From Gracilaria domingensis (taxonomy: Eukaryota > Rhodophyta > Florideophyceae > Gracilariales > Gracilariaceae): DNA of 64,000 nt. Positions 9,910 to 20,476 of this stretch are shown piece by piece. The DNA is taken from contig VCMS01000011.1 in the NCBI GenBank assembly GCA_022539475.1, positions 248,001 to 312,000 of the forward strand. Direction: 5' to 3'. The notes under the pieces are model-generated. The model saw nothing but the letters and a program-made list of their open reading frames with translations, did no database searches and was not told the origin of the DNA. How positions within the stretch are numbered: the first letter of the stretch is position 1; every line of letters starts with the position of its first letter. Position numbers and translations under genes: made by a program.

Positions 9910-10890
9910 CTAGCTTTTTGGGGCTTCCGTCTTGACAAGTAATTTGATCAGTTCTTCGCTAAGCGCCGGTGCTTGTTTCCCAGAGTCCAACTCCTCATCA
10001 ACTCTTGCCGCTGCTAGTTTGGCTCGTTTTTCGTCGTAGTCATCGTCAAAAGCAGTTTCAGGCACAGGACGCTTCTGCAAAAAGCGTCTTATTGGTTCAA
10101 TATCGTCTCCTACTTCGCCCTTCTTCTTGAACTGTTCTGCCAATCTTGAACGCTCTTCCACCCAGTTACGCTGTTGTCTCGCAGCCGCCATTTCTTCACG
10201 CACCCTCAGAATTCTTTCCCTCCCACCGAAAATCTCGGCCGTTAGATGTCGCCACTCAAAGCCCGGCAAAAACTTCATGCACCATAGGTCATTAGCCCAT
10301 CTTCCTTTTCGCTTTGCACCAGTCATGGGTCGCCCGTTTAGTAACTGAACTGTTTCACGTGCATCTCTTCGTGAGGAGTACTCTACCCACCCGTCTCGAA
10401 AAGTGGTGCGACGCCTACTTCCTCCGAGGGACAATCTTTGTTTTTGTTGTTCCCGTGTTTCCGGACGTAACCACATGTTGGTTATCGTTCCCATGCGAGA
10501 TAGAAGAGTGCGGACTGACGTGATTTCGATATTAGGCGGTAAACGGGACAAATAGATCACGCCACGCTTCGCTTTTTTCGATTTGAGCTTCCGTTTATCT
10601 GTCGTGACGGGTGTTACTTCCTGAAGTCCATCTGAGAGAGCTTTTCGTTCCGGCTCCACTTCGATTTTAGATGCAGTCTCTTTCTCAACAGGTAACACGA
10701 GCTTGTCTTGAGCATAGCTTGCCTCTTCATCTGTAGGTTCGACTATCAACGGATTGTATAATTGCTTTCCTTTTGAACTTTCTAGTAGTCTTTCACTTTC
10801 GCCTATCTTCGCGACATCTTCACTTTTTGTATCTTCTTTTCTTTCGGCCCGCTTTCCTTCGGCACGGCCATGTGCAGGAGGAGTTCCCAT
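9910..10890 (-). CDS. ESF2: ABT1/Esf2-like pre-rRNA processing factor (RRM)
   Basis: 326-aa nucleolar protein related to human ABT1 and yeast Esf2, which act in the small-subunit processome and stimulate the Dbp8 helicase during 18S rRNA maturation. A charged N-terminal region (1-105) precedes one RRM at about 108-210: RGVIYLSRLPPNIEI forms RNP2, and GWVEYSSRRDARETVQLLNG the RNP1-containing half. The family hallmark WANDLWCMKFLPGFEWRHLTAEI follows, then a basic coiled segment (REEMAAARQQRNWVEERSRL) and an acidic C-terminus. A KKAKRG-type basic cluster just before the RRM fits nuclear targeting. It starts at 10890, 410 bp head to head from NDUFA1. Confidence 0.88.
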   Translation of the reverse strand: MGTPPAHGRAEGKRAERKEDTKSEDVAKIGESERLLESSKGKQLYNPLIVEPTDEEASYAQDKLVLPVEKETASKIEVEPERKALSDGLQEVTPVTTDKRKLKSKKAKRGVIYLSRLPPNIEITSVRTLLSRMGTITNMWLRPETREQQKQRLSLGGSRRRTTFRDGWVEYSSRRDARETVQLLNGRPMTGAKRKGRWANDLWCMKFLPGFEWRHLTAEIFGGRERILRVREEMAAARQQRNWVEERSRLAEQFKKKGEVGDDIEPIRRFLQKRPVPETAFDDDYDEKRAKLAAARVDEELDSGKQAPALSEELIKLLVKTEAPKS

Positions 10891-11300
10891 TTGTAGTAAA
10901 CAAAATTGTCTTTATGCCTCGAAGAACAAAGATTGGTGTTCCGAGTTTTGGCACGAAGCCCGAAACAGTGGCCTTCCCTTGGTGGATACGTCGGCGAAGT
11001 TGTTACCCAAATCTTTGAAACATTCACAAATATTTTTACGGGAAAAAGCAGAACGCCTAGCTAGGGCCCAGGCCCTAGGCTGCGTGATGGCTAAATTCCA
11101 ACCACGACCACAACGGTATACTGCACCTGCATCAGACCTAGACCCGCTACGAATCTTAGCCAATCCTGATTCCTGTTGAAGAAGAGGAAAGAGGTTATCG
11201 CCCCTGCCTCTGATTTTAAGGGGAGACCCTATCCGCAACCTTTACGTGAGCATTGACGCTCGGGTGCAGTTGTTTTGGGCGGCGAAGAAAGTTGAATGCG
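10891..11300. promoter_or_regulatory. Divergent promoter between ABT1/Esf2-like gene and NDUFA1
   Basis: No TATA box seen on either strand. A perfect inverted repeat with 8-bp arms (CTAGGGCC) and a 2-nt spacer lies at 11061-11078. Its role is unknown and one such element could arise by chance. Confidence 0.35.
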
Positions 11301-11569
11301 ATGGCTTGGTACGAGGCAATGCCACCTTTGGTGATCATCACTCTCGCTCTTGGGGCGATGGGCTCTTTGCAGGCCATGGTTCACCGCACTTTCAACGATG
11401 GAAAAGTACGTGAGACTCTTTGCGTGTGTTTGAATGTTTCTTGTAGATACTTACATCCTACCCGTTACCACAGAACAAAAAGGTGCAACGTGATCATTTC
11501 AATTATCTTATGGACAAACGAGATGAGCGAATTAAGGAAGAAGAGGCTTCTGCAACCGCATCTCAGTAG
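11301..11569 (+). CDS. NDUFA1: Complex I subunit NDUFA1/MWFE (two exons)
   Basis: 66-aa single-helix accessory subunit of mitochondrial NADH:ubiquinone oxidoreductase, needed for assembly of the membrane arm. Exons are 11301-11405 and 11474-11569. The 68-nt intron has the donor GTACGTGAG, the same nine bases as the MPC1 intron, and ends in CAG. The protein starts MAWYEAMPPLVIITLALGAM, which matches the plant MWFE start (W-EAM-PL-II, then MG-Q). After splicing, the soluble tail has MDKRDERIKEEE, matching the conserved RD element. Length agrees with plant homologues (about 65 aa). Without the intron the frame would diverge after residue 35, so splicing is strongly supported. Confidence 0.9.
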
Positions 11570-12874
11570 AGTTTTCGCGTCGCGAAAGAGAGAAATTGGC
11601 GTCCCTTACACCGGCGAAGGTATTCTGCATAAATCATGTTTGATGTGGTGTAGTCGAACTTTTCGTGTGTTATGAGAGTATTAATGAGACAGCGCACGGC
11701 AGTTTTGCATCCTTGACCATATTGGTGTACATCGACACAGAATAGCTGTTGAAATTCGGGAGTCGCGCATTCTCAGTTGTCATCTATAGCTTATACATAT
11801 TGTTTGCAATAACATTTGGTTGTCGTAAGCATTCGCGCCTTCTACGCGTAGGTCTCGAAAGTTTAGGAACCTTTGCTACAGCAGAACCCAGCTTAAAAGG
11901 TCTTTATGGGAGATACCTCTCGACGACGTGTCCGCGAGTGCGAGGACAAACTGTCTTCATCCTTATGAGAGTTTGTGAGCGACTCTTCGTTTGATTGACA
12001 GCAGTCGTTAACTTCGCGCGCTGCATGAGAATAAAGGACTGTATGGGCTGAAATGGCTTATTCGCACGCTCTTGTGAGAACAACGTGGAGTGATGAGTGA
12101 TGGTTAAGAAGAAAAGGCGTTCTGAAGCACCGACCAATGCCTTTAATCGATGCGCGGAAAACGAGTGTGAAAGTTTTCTTTGCACCCACGACTGCCGACT
12201 TGGACCGTGTTTTGTTGTAGCAAGGCTATCAACCAGTGAAACGCTCTGCTTGTCCGAACCTCTTCCCCACACGACTCGAGGTGGCGTCGGCAAGCTTTTG
12301 TCCTTCACTAAAAGTAAAAGTACTTCTGCTCACGAGAACTCGGGTGAATTCACCAGAGAAGGCGTTCAATAAATGGAAGCGCTACACAGCACCGATACCC
12401 TTGGAAAGTAACGGTACATCAAAGCCGTTAGTGTTGCCCTCAAAATTTAAGCGTTTTTATGGAAAAGGTACACAGAGGCGTCCAGACCGGCAGAACAAAG
12501 AAAACACACGTAGGATTCTCAGAACAGCTTGTTTCGAGTTCCAACTTCCTCCAAACACTTGTGGTAAAGCGTGAGTCCTACAATTCTCGCGGCTTGGACA
12601 GCTTTGACGCGGACCGAAGCGAGAAGAAGGTAATAGCTCGCGTGCCCGTCGGAATATTGGGGCTTCCATCTTTCAGCCGTTGCATACTGCAGTTTTATCT
12701 ACGCCTCTCGGCAACTGTGGGGGATCCATCGTGTGTTGAACCCAGTGACCCTCCTCGTTCTTGCTCCGCTCTTGAGCTCATACCAGGGTTCTCAGCATCA
12801 GTGCGGCGTCGGAATTGTTCACAGTCGGGCGAGCTATTCATACATCTAAGCAGAGTTCTACATATGCCGCGCAG
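11570..12874 (+). other. 1.3-kb intergenic region upstream of CAF1
   Basis: Contains only short random-looking frames on both strands. No RNA gene, repeat or clear promoter recognised. A short out-of-frame ATG at 12864 lies 11 nt before the CAF1 start. Confidence 0.4.
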
Positions 12875-13780
12875 ATGGCTCGAACATCAAAAATCAGACA
12901 AGTATGGGCCTCCAACCTTGAGCAGGAGATTCTCACGCTTTCGGATCTATCAGAGGTCTATAATCACATAGCGATGGATACTGAGTTTCCCGGCGTCGTT
13001 CTGCGACCGATTGGTTCGCAAGCCACACAACCTGATGCTCTGTACTGCACACATCGACTTAATGTCGATCTCCTCAAAATCATCCAAATTGGCATATCCC
13101 TCTCGACGGAAGATGGGAAACAACCAGAGGAATGTACGACGTGGCAGTTCAACTTCTCATTTAGTTTGTCCAACGATATGTACGCGCAAGACTCTATTGA
13201 ACTTCTGAGCGCCAGCGGCATTGATTTTGCGGAGCACGAAAGAAATGGCATTGATGTGCTCACTTTTGGGGAGTTGATAACTTCATCAGGGCTGGTACTC
13301 AACCCGCAAGTAACATGGATCTGTTTTTCAGGAGGCTATGACTTTTGCTATCTAATTAAGCTGCTTACTGCCGTTCCCCTGCCGGAGCACGAAGCAGGGT
13401 TTTTCGAATACCTTTCCCTCTTCTTTCCTCGCATCTACGACATTAAGTACCTAATGTTGTCTTCCGATCGGTTGCACGGTGGATTAAACAAAGTGGCTGA
13501 AATGCTGGGATGTGAGCGCATTGGCGCTATGCATCAAGCTGGCTCAGATTCGCTGCTGACTTTGGACGTGTTCTTCAAAATGAAAGAGCAAGTATTTCAT
13601 GATGCGATTGACGACTCAAACTGTGGTATCTTGTACAATCTGGGCATGACCGTGAAGAATTCTGGTGCCCATGGAACAGCAGGCTCATCGCCCGCGTATA
13701 CTACTCCTAGGAAAACAATACCGGGTACGGATGGGAGCAATGGAAATGGTGAGGGAACGGCTTTATCTTCGCCGTCGTGA
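12875..13780 (+). CDS. CAF1: CCR4-NOT deadenylase subunit CAF1/CNOT7
   Basis: 301-aa DEDD-type 3'-5' poly(A) exoribonuclease of the CCR4-NOT complex, acting in cytoplasmic mRNA turnover. Catalytic residues are all present: D35 and E37 in MDTEFPG, D156 in GGYDFCYL, and H220 plus D225 in HQAGSDSLLT. The N-terminus IRQVWASNLEQEI is the standard family start, so the ATG at 12875 is preferred over upstream non-ATG codons. The last 35 residues are a Gly/Ser/Thr-rich low-complexity tail not found in animal CNOT7. It is convergent with the armadillo-like gene downstream. Confidence 0.95.
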   Translation: MARTSKIRQVWASNLEQEILTLSDLSEVYNHIAMDTEFPGVVLRPIGSQATQPDALYCTHRLNVDLLKIIQIGISLSTEDGKQPEECTTWQFNFSFSLSNDMYAQDSIELLSASGIDFAEHERNGIDVLTFGELITSSGLVLNPQVTWICFSGGYDFCYLIKLLTAVPLPEHEAGFFEYLSLFFPRIYDIKYLMLSSDRLHGGLNKVAEMLGCERIGAMHQAGSDSLLTLDVFFKMKEQVFHDAIDDSNCGILYNLGMTVKNSGAHGTAGSSPAYTTPRKTIPGTDGSNGNGEGTALSSPS

Positions 13781-14206
13781 AAATTTTGCAGCGACTAGCT
13801 TGTTTGCGCCTGAAACGATATTCGGGCTAGAGGCTAGCTGGGAACGGAAAGTTTTGGTATGCCCGCCATCATAGTTATTGTCGTAAGCGAGCCTAATTTC
13901 GCTCATACCTTCTTGAACGCAACTTACGCCTAACTGAGATCCCTCTATTCTACAAGTAGAAACGAATGCAAAATTGTAAAGAAATAGTGAGACAGCTTCC
14001 TTTTCTTGCCTTTGAAATACGGATCGAATCCCAACGTAGTCTAGGAAGAAGACGCACATGCGGTAAACAATACATTTCGCAGCTTTTCTGCTGCGCCATC
14101 GTATGCCCAGTGAGACAAAAAGTACCGTCGTATAATCTGTAGCTAAAGGGAAAAAACAAAACGATATGAAGCTAGAGCAATATATTTAGCGAGGTTTGGT
14201 GAACGC
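13781..14206. other. Convergent 3' intergenic region
   Basis: Between the CAF1 and armadillo-like gene stop codons. Nothing recognisable was seen. Confidence 0.4.
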
Positions 14207-15916
14207 TTATCTTGCCCCTTCGTGAACAGACATGCGAGATCGAGCGTGTCTCCGGAATCGATCCGTGTCTCCACACACTCGATTGTCCATGGAGACTACA
14301 CGGGTAGGGGTAGCAGATGTGGTTCCAAACACATTGCTTGGCTGCCGTGACAAGTTTGCAACTTCAGATCCAGTGAGCGCTAGCGGTGGCTTGCGATCAG
14401 CTCTCCCATGTGTCTTACCAGTCTGTACAGCATCATCTAAACTGCCTGTCCGTCTGGGGCGATTAGCCGAAACAGATCTCCACCTCCTATTCAACTTGAT
14501 CTGTTCCTCTTCTCCATCTTTCTTCCGTGAAGCGTTTCTGAAATCATGAGCACCTTTTGCACGCCTAGAGGTGTCTCGTGGAGAACAGCGCTCTGCGTTG
14601 GTACGCGTTCGGATTAATTCTCTTGTTGCAAAGGAACTTCTTCGAGCCGATGTCTTGGGAGACGAACCGTCGAATAAGTGTTCAAAGCGAGTAGCACTGT
14701 ACATAGAAGAATTGGATGTGTTTTCGGACTGATAGAAACTAAGCTTATGTCCAAAACGGATACGCCTGATGAGGCGTTTGCCCATATGTGACAGAGAAGG
14801 ATCTTTTTGGGAAGGAGCTGTGGCCGAACGGATATCCATAGCAAGGACGACGGCCGCCGACGACAAATCACGGTCCTTGGCGGCGACGGCAAGGCTAACT
14901 TTGTGAGCAGTGGTAGCGATAATCTCGGCAAAATCGGGATCTAAATGCAGCCCAGGTTTAGAGGCTCTACCGTGGAAACCGCCGCCAAGCAACATGGCAC
15001 GAAGTGCGGTGAGTCCCCTATTGACAACGTCACGTTCACTTGAGTGGTGCTGAAGTGCCATGACGACAGCGTTTGCACAGCCAGCAGTGTAGAACTCCTT
15101 TGCGGCGTGACGGGCGATAACTGTGGCCGGAGCTGTGGATACACGAATGAGCTCACAGCCATGCATCTGGACGGGGATATGAGAGGTATGGCGGGACATG
15201 GCAAGGGCAATAGTGCTTGCAAATTGATAGTCGTCGATGACAGCGTTTGAAGCGCGTGAAAAACGGGGGGTGGGAAACGGTAGAGATGAGATGTGGCGAG
15301 CAGCAGCTAGAAGAGCGAGCAGAGTGGTGGAGGCTCCAGAGGCGGTTTGGCAGAGCAGATGGGCAGAAGAGGATATGACGGAGGCGGCAACACGAACGGT
15401 TGAAGTGTGTGGGGCGGGGCTGCGCTGCGTAAGATGGAAAGCGAGCAGGTCGGCTCCGCGTAGCAAAAGGCCGCTGTTGGTAGAGTGTGCGCGCATGGCA
15501 GCAGCGACGGCGGAGATTATAGAATCGCGATGTTCAGTGCTTGTGGAAGCGTTGTTCTGGAGGGCGGCAAGGGCAGTATGTTGGAAGGCAGCGGACATTA
15601 GAAGGCGCTCCATGCTGAGCACGACGGCGGGCTCAACGGGGACATTGCGAGGGTTGAGGGCTGGGTGAGCGAGGATGGCGACGGCGCGATGGGCCAGGAG
15701 GAGGTTGGTAGGGGCATCGCGGAGAAGGGAGGAGAGGGCGGAGGCGACGAGCGAGGCGGAGGAGGCGGGAAGGGTGGGAAGGGCGCGGCGGATGTGATCG
15801 AGGGCGTCGGCGGTGTGGGAAGGCTTGTCGGCATCGAGGGAGATGAGGAGGTGGGTGAGGGAAGGGGCGGAGGGGGCAGAGGCTGTGGAGGGAGGTGAGG
15901 AGGCGGAGGCGGGCAT
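14207..15916 (-). CDS. Armadillo-like repeat protein with basic disordered tail
   Basis: 569-aa protein of unknown function. Residues 15-340 are Ala/Leu-rich and helical, with a repeating pattern (helix, A or S-M--H, V-, G--L---L) seen in VAAAMRAHSTNSGLLLRGADLL, IALAMSRHTSHIPVQMHGCEL and VVMALQHHSSERDVVNRGLTAL. That is the armadillo subtype also found in the plus-strand gene at 31284. Residues 385-569 are rich in Arg, Ser and Thr and probably disordered. The ATG at 15916 is preceded in the transcript by C12 and C10 runs (plus-strand G at 15922-15933 and 15968-15977). Codon usage in the first third is more GC-rich than the rest. Probably a scaffold protein; partner unknown. Confidence 0.7.
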   Translation of the reverse strand: MPASASSPPSTASAPSAPSLTHLLISLDADKPSHTADALDHIRRALPTLPASSASLVASALSSLLRDAPTNLLLAHRAVAILAHPALNPRNVPVEPAVVLSMERLLMSAAFQHTALAALQNNASTSTEHRDSIISAVAAAMRAHSTNSGLLLRGADLLAFHLTQRSPAPHTSTVRVAASVISSSAHLLCQTASGASTTLLALLAAARHISSLPFPTPRFSRASNAVIDDYQFASTIALAMSRHTSHIPVQMHGCELIRVSTAPATVIARHAAKEFYTAGCANAVVMALQHHSSERDVVNRGLTALRAMLLGGGFHGRASKPGLHLDPDFAEIIATTAHKVSLAVAAKDRDLSSAAVVLAMDIRSATAPSQKDPSLSHMGKRLIRRIRFGHKLSFYQSENTSNSSMYSATRFEHLFDGSSPKTSARRSSFATRELIRTRTNAERCSPRDTSRRAKGAHDFRNASRKKDGEEEQIKLNRRWRSVSANRPRRTGSLDDAVQTGKTHGRADRKPPLALTGSEVANLSRQPSNVFGTTSATPTRVVSMDNRVCGDTDRFRRHARSRMSVHEGAR

Positions 15917-18900
15917 GGCGAGGGGGGGGGGGGAGGAGCGGGGGAGGAGCGGGGGAGGGGGTCGGGAGGGGGGGGGGATGGATGGAAGGCTGGGTGGAGG
16001 GGTTGCGGTTTTCCAGAGGAGGGGGGGAACGAATTATAGGGCGCGGCGCCAAAGGGCGGATTTGCGGCGGGGCGTGCGGGCGCGGGCACGCAAACGGCGC
16101 GCGCGCGCACGCAACAGCCAAACTGCGGCGGCCAAAAATAGGCGCGGCCACACGCGGCCACGCGCCACTGCGCCACGCACCGCGGCGCCACCTCGCCTCT
16201 CGCGAGCCGCCCGTCGCGCCGACGTCCGCGCCGCATGCGCTCTTCCACCGCCGCCGCCGCGATCAAAATTGGCGCGCTCGTCCGCTGCCACTGGCCGCGC
16301 GCGCTTGGCGGCGCGTCCCCGCGCGTCGTCAGGCGTCCTCGCCATAATGCGTGTCGCGGCGCCGCTGCGCGCAGCCGTGATGCGAGCATCACCGGTCTCC
16401 AGTGTTGGTGCACAATACCTATAGTGCCCTATTATGCTGGACACATCTCTTCCGCGCACTCGCGCGTGCTGCCGTTGGCACGCTGTCGTCATGAGTGCTT
16501 CATGAGTGCTTCATACTCTCCACTTATCTCGAGCCTCGAGCTTTGTCAAGCGTCTCTTTACTCTGCATGCCCGCTGTGCTAACTCGTCGCAAAAAATACC
16601 CCGTTTCGTTCTGTAACCTGCTTGCTTTTTTTGTCTCGAGTTTGTTTCCTACGCGTGCCCCATCCAGTCCACTACTCACTCTGTTTTCACCCCTTAGTTG
16701 GAAAGCTCTCACACACTCTCCAATGAAACCCACGTCACGATTATAAACCTCTGTTTATACTTGTCTTCACCATCGAGTTTCACTCAAAAGCCGGTCCGTA
16801 TCACATTTAAACTATCGCCCTTACGGATTTGGTTATCCCACAGGGCTTGCATGTCCCGAGAACAAACTTCACAGTAAAAGTTTGCGGAAATGCGATCCGA
16901 ATGCTTCCAGTGTGGCTTGTCTCTTTATGATGTAGTACAGGTATGATATGTCAAGAATTCATTAAAACTTTCTGCACCTCTTCCGTGGTGCAGAGTGTCT
17001 ATACCCTATTTGATCTACAACTGTTTGGCTGTCCACCTTCCTGTTGCTACCACCAACTCCTTTGCAAAAAGCCTCTTCGGTTGCATGCCGGTTGCAAGTA
17101 TGAATACTAACACGAAAACTACGAACTGACAAACCAATCTCAAGATTTACAGCTCATCCGCGTTTCTTATTAAACGACACCATAAACTGAAATCAAGCTA
17201 AATGTCTTGCCCTGGATGCACTGGATCCAATTTAGATGTTGCTCCTCTCAAGTAGCGACTGTACGAGGTGGACACCAGGCCACATTAAATTTCAAATTTT
17301 GAAAACGGGCAACAAGGTCAGGCGTATCATCGTACTCGGGAATCACACACAGTAGCCCTGCAAAGTTTGCATTGCAAACACAACTCGAGACGGCTGAATT
17401 CAACAACTGTCGAAGTCATGAAAATTTTCAATCTGCATCCAAAGGATGATGCAGCCTACGGAGGAAAACGGCTTTCTCCGTTTTGCCTCAAGCTTAAGTA
17501 GGGAACTGCTGGGCCGTTCTACTGGTCTCGGAAACGAGTATTACTCTTTCTCCACAGAACCTCAGCGACAGTCACATACTTTCTTATAACTTTCGTAAAG
17601 ACAATTTGGCCTCTAAAATGTAAAAGAAGCGATAGGCTTCCTCACGCTGTCTCTCTGCTTATGAGCGCACATGTGCGCAGCACATACCTTACTCCGCCTT
17701 GGTTGTACAACGCTTTTCCAAATACGTTAAAGCTGCGTTCTTGAAATGGAAAGACTTGATCTTTGTAAGTCATTTCTTAATGTTTAACAAAAGTTAATCT
17801 CCTTAAGGCCTCAAGATCTCTCTCGTGAAACTCCAATATCGATAACAGAAACGCCATGCTTGAGTCATCAGAGTTCAATCGCAGCCCGGGGCGAGGCAAC
17901 GATTAGTCTTCGATTGCTTCCAAACGATTGCAGTTCCTGACTGACAATATACGAACACTGACAAGAGAGCAGTGGACATATGGAATTACTTTTGAGCAAA
18001 TAGTAACGATTCAAACTGATAGTGATCCTCAAGACTACAGAGCCATGCTCTTTGTCCAAAACATAATGGAGAAATCAGAAACGTTCTGGATTGGCCTTAC
18101 GGCGTAATGGAATATGTTTCTGTCTCTTTTTGCAATGAAAGTGCACATATTGTGGAACTATAAAACAGGGATTAGGTTAGAAAAAATCTTAGGTTTCCAT
18201 CAAGAACTTGTTGTACGATAAGAGATCACGTCAAGAATAATTCATCTTAAACAAATAAATTTCTCGTGATTGGTATTACCAATGGACTACTTTGATCCAC
18301 TCTGCTCTAAACGTTCCTAGTAGCGCCGCAAATGCAGTTGCAAGATCTGCAATTGTGATCGCAGCGACGCTTTGCGATTGAAATTGCTCCTTTATGTTTT
18401 ACATTTGTAATGGGATAGTACCTGAGTGAAATTAAGTCTGGCTCTGGAAAAGGGCCAGACGTACATAAATTTGTGGCTGAAGGGCGCGCAGAATTTTCTC
18501 AATGAGAAGAAATTCTCATTGTTTCTCTTAGGCTCATTTTGCGAAAAGCAAAAGTTACCGAAAGTTCTGGTCTTGTCTTCCAAACGGCAGACAAAGTTCT
18601 CCACGTTTTGCTTCTTCCTAGAATCGAAAGCCGATATAGGTCCGCTTTGAAGACGAAGAAAGTTTTAGCTAACGTCATTGAACCATCCACGCGGTAACCA
18701 ACAACATATATGGCTGGGCTGCATGCTCATCTGAAAAAAACGAGCATGTCCACTCAACCCACACTTTCAAAACGATGGGTTGCAGTTTCCATCCTTCTGT
18801 CTAAGCGCGGGTTATTTATATAAGCCCCGGAAGCTCCTTCCAAGCTCTCGTGGTAGTCCTTACCGTCGCACCTTACCTTTGGTACAGTATAAATTTACCA

Positions 18901-19136
18901 ACCGCGTATGAAACGAGTTTTCGGCTCTTCGTCAGCGAAGGGCGAGAGCAAATGCTGGTTTAAAGAAATTAGCCCTTTTTTTCAAAAAAAAGTATTTTAA
19001 TTACAATGGTGGTTTTACTCCGGCTTACAGCCGAAAGCTGTAAAGCGAAAGGGTTTGTGAGCTTGCCGTCGCTCCGAGCGCGGTGCCCGACGGCAGCGCA
19101 GGCTAGCTTTTACATCGGTCTTGGCACCAGACTCCC
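15917..19136. other. 3.2-kb gene-poor divergent region
   Basis: From 15917 to 16400 it is a GCGC-rich island with G-runs, forming the leader and promoter of the armadillo-like gene. From about 16500 to 19000 it is AT-richer and has no convincing long gene. A possible two-exon Cys-rich mini-gene lies at 16890-17110. Two TATA-like elements occur at 18817-18824 and 18888-18894, followed by a 30-codon ORF at 18908-19000, upstream of the WDR4-like gene. Confidence 0.4.
16890..17110 (+). CDS. Candidate two-exon Cys-rich 55-aa protein (tentative)
   Basis: Exons 16890-16940 and 16994-17110 join in phase 0 across a 53-nt GTATGA...GCAG intron to give 55 residues with eight cysteines. These include CFQC near the N-terminus and GCPPSCCYHQLLC in the second half. 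No known family is recognised. The intron is shorter than the three well-supported ones in this window and the donor differs, so this may be a coincidence of a short open frame. Confidence 0.2.
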
Positions 19137-20476
19137 ATGGCGACCGGTCCGCCCAGCAAGAGCGACGCTGCCAAGGGTATTTCGCCATCGCCGTTGATTC
19201 AATTGTTGGCGGCGCTTCCCGCAAAGCCTATTTTCACACGAGATCGCAGCTTGTATGTCGGGAATGAGCGACTCGAGCCGCAAAATGTTCTGGCTGCCGC
19301 CGTAGCGAGTTCGTCTCAAGATAGACAGCTTCTGGCGGTTGGTACTCTTCAAAAGCGAATCACAGTATTCGAGACACACGGTCGAGAGTGGGAGTCTCTT
19401 TGTACGCAGTAAGTTTTGTATTATCTTTTCTCTTGCACGATTCAGCCGGTGATGATATCCTTTGTCATGAATAGAGTCTCCGACATTTCCGGGCCTTGAA
19501 GCCCGACGCTGCGGATATCAAAAGACTTTCTGAAGCTGATCTAAGCATCAACACGTGTTTTATTTTGGCCCGCTAGCTAACCTTTTCCGTGAAGCGCAGT
19601 GTTCTTCCCAAGCGAATCACTGCGGTTGCCATTGACGATACTTTGGAGCATGTCGTCGTGTCTGACGCCGTTGGGGACGTTTACCGACTACCATTAGATA
19701 AATCTTTGGATTTTAAGAATGACGACGCTCAACATGATTTCCTTTTGTTGGGACACTTTTCAACTATAACTGACATATCACTCACACCTGATTTCATTGC
19801 AACTGCCGACCGCGACAACAAGATTCGCGTGTCCCGCTACCCATGTTCCTACGTGATCGAGTCGTTTTGTTTATCACATACGCAGTTCATAACGGCTCTA
19901 AAATGGACGTTGATGCCGAACAATTTGCTCTCCGCAGGTGGTGATTCAACCATAAGGCTTTGGGACGGTGCAAAAGGGCAGCAGTTGGATTGCTTACGCT
20001 TGTCAGAGTCAGATGTGATCCAGAAATCACTCAAGCACGCGCATGAGCCGCTCGTCATGAAATTTGCTACTCACCCATTGAACAAAGATGTTGTACTTTT
20101 TGCGTTGCACAACTGTGACGCGGTCTTCACCCTTTTTGGCTTATGCGAAGCAAGACTAAGTGTTGCGTTAGCGTACTCCTTTGGTGGAAACATTGTGTCT
20201 GGGCTGTCAACTTGTAAGAAAGCGCTTGCCTACGTTTCTCTGCAAGATGCAGCTTGTGTCATGCAAGCATCCCTAAATTCGGCTGCCGAAGCTGCATGTC
20301 GGCCACTAACGTTTACCGCACAGAAACACGTGACAGCAGCAAACGATGAGGCTGGTCGCGAGCTTAGCGAACAAGAGCAAAACGATTTGCTGCGCTTTAA
20401 TTGGTTGGCGAGGCAAAGGAAGAAGGATATGGTCCATAACTGGAAAGGGAAGAAGAGACGTCACGTTGAGATCTGA
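19137..20476 (+). CDS. TRM82: tRNA (guanine-N7) methyltransferase non-catalytic subunit Trm82/WDR4 (two exons)
   Basis: 382-aa WD40 protein that partners the Trm8/METTL1 methyltransferase making m7G46 in tRNA. Exons are 19137-19408 and 19600-20476. The 191-nt intron has GTAAGT, a GCTAAC branch-like motif near 19576 and CAG. Joining in phase 2 gives SLCTHVLPKRITAVA, continuing the family pattern. Diagnostic segments follow: DAVGDVYRLPL, LLGHFSTITDISLTPD, ADRDNKIRVSRYP and the near-invariant YVIESFCLSHTQFITAL. A canonical WD repeat SAGGDSTIRLWD comes next. The C-terminus is basic (WKGKKRRHVEI), fitting nuclear location. Convergent with the unrecognised minus-strand gene. Confidence 0.9.

Noticed and set aside
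15598-16413. 271-codon Pro-rich minus frame
   Set aside because: Covers the leader and N-terminal coding of the armadillo-like gene in a different phase; pyrimidine-tract artefact.
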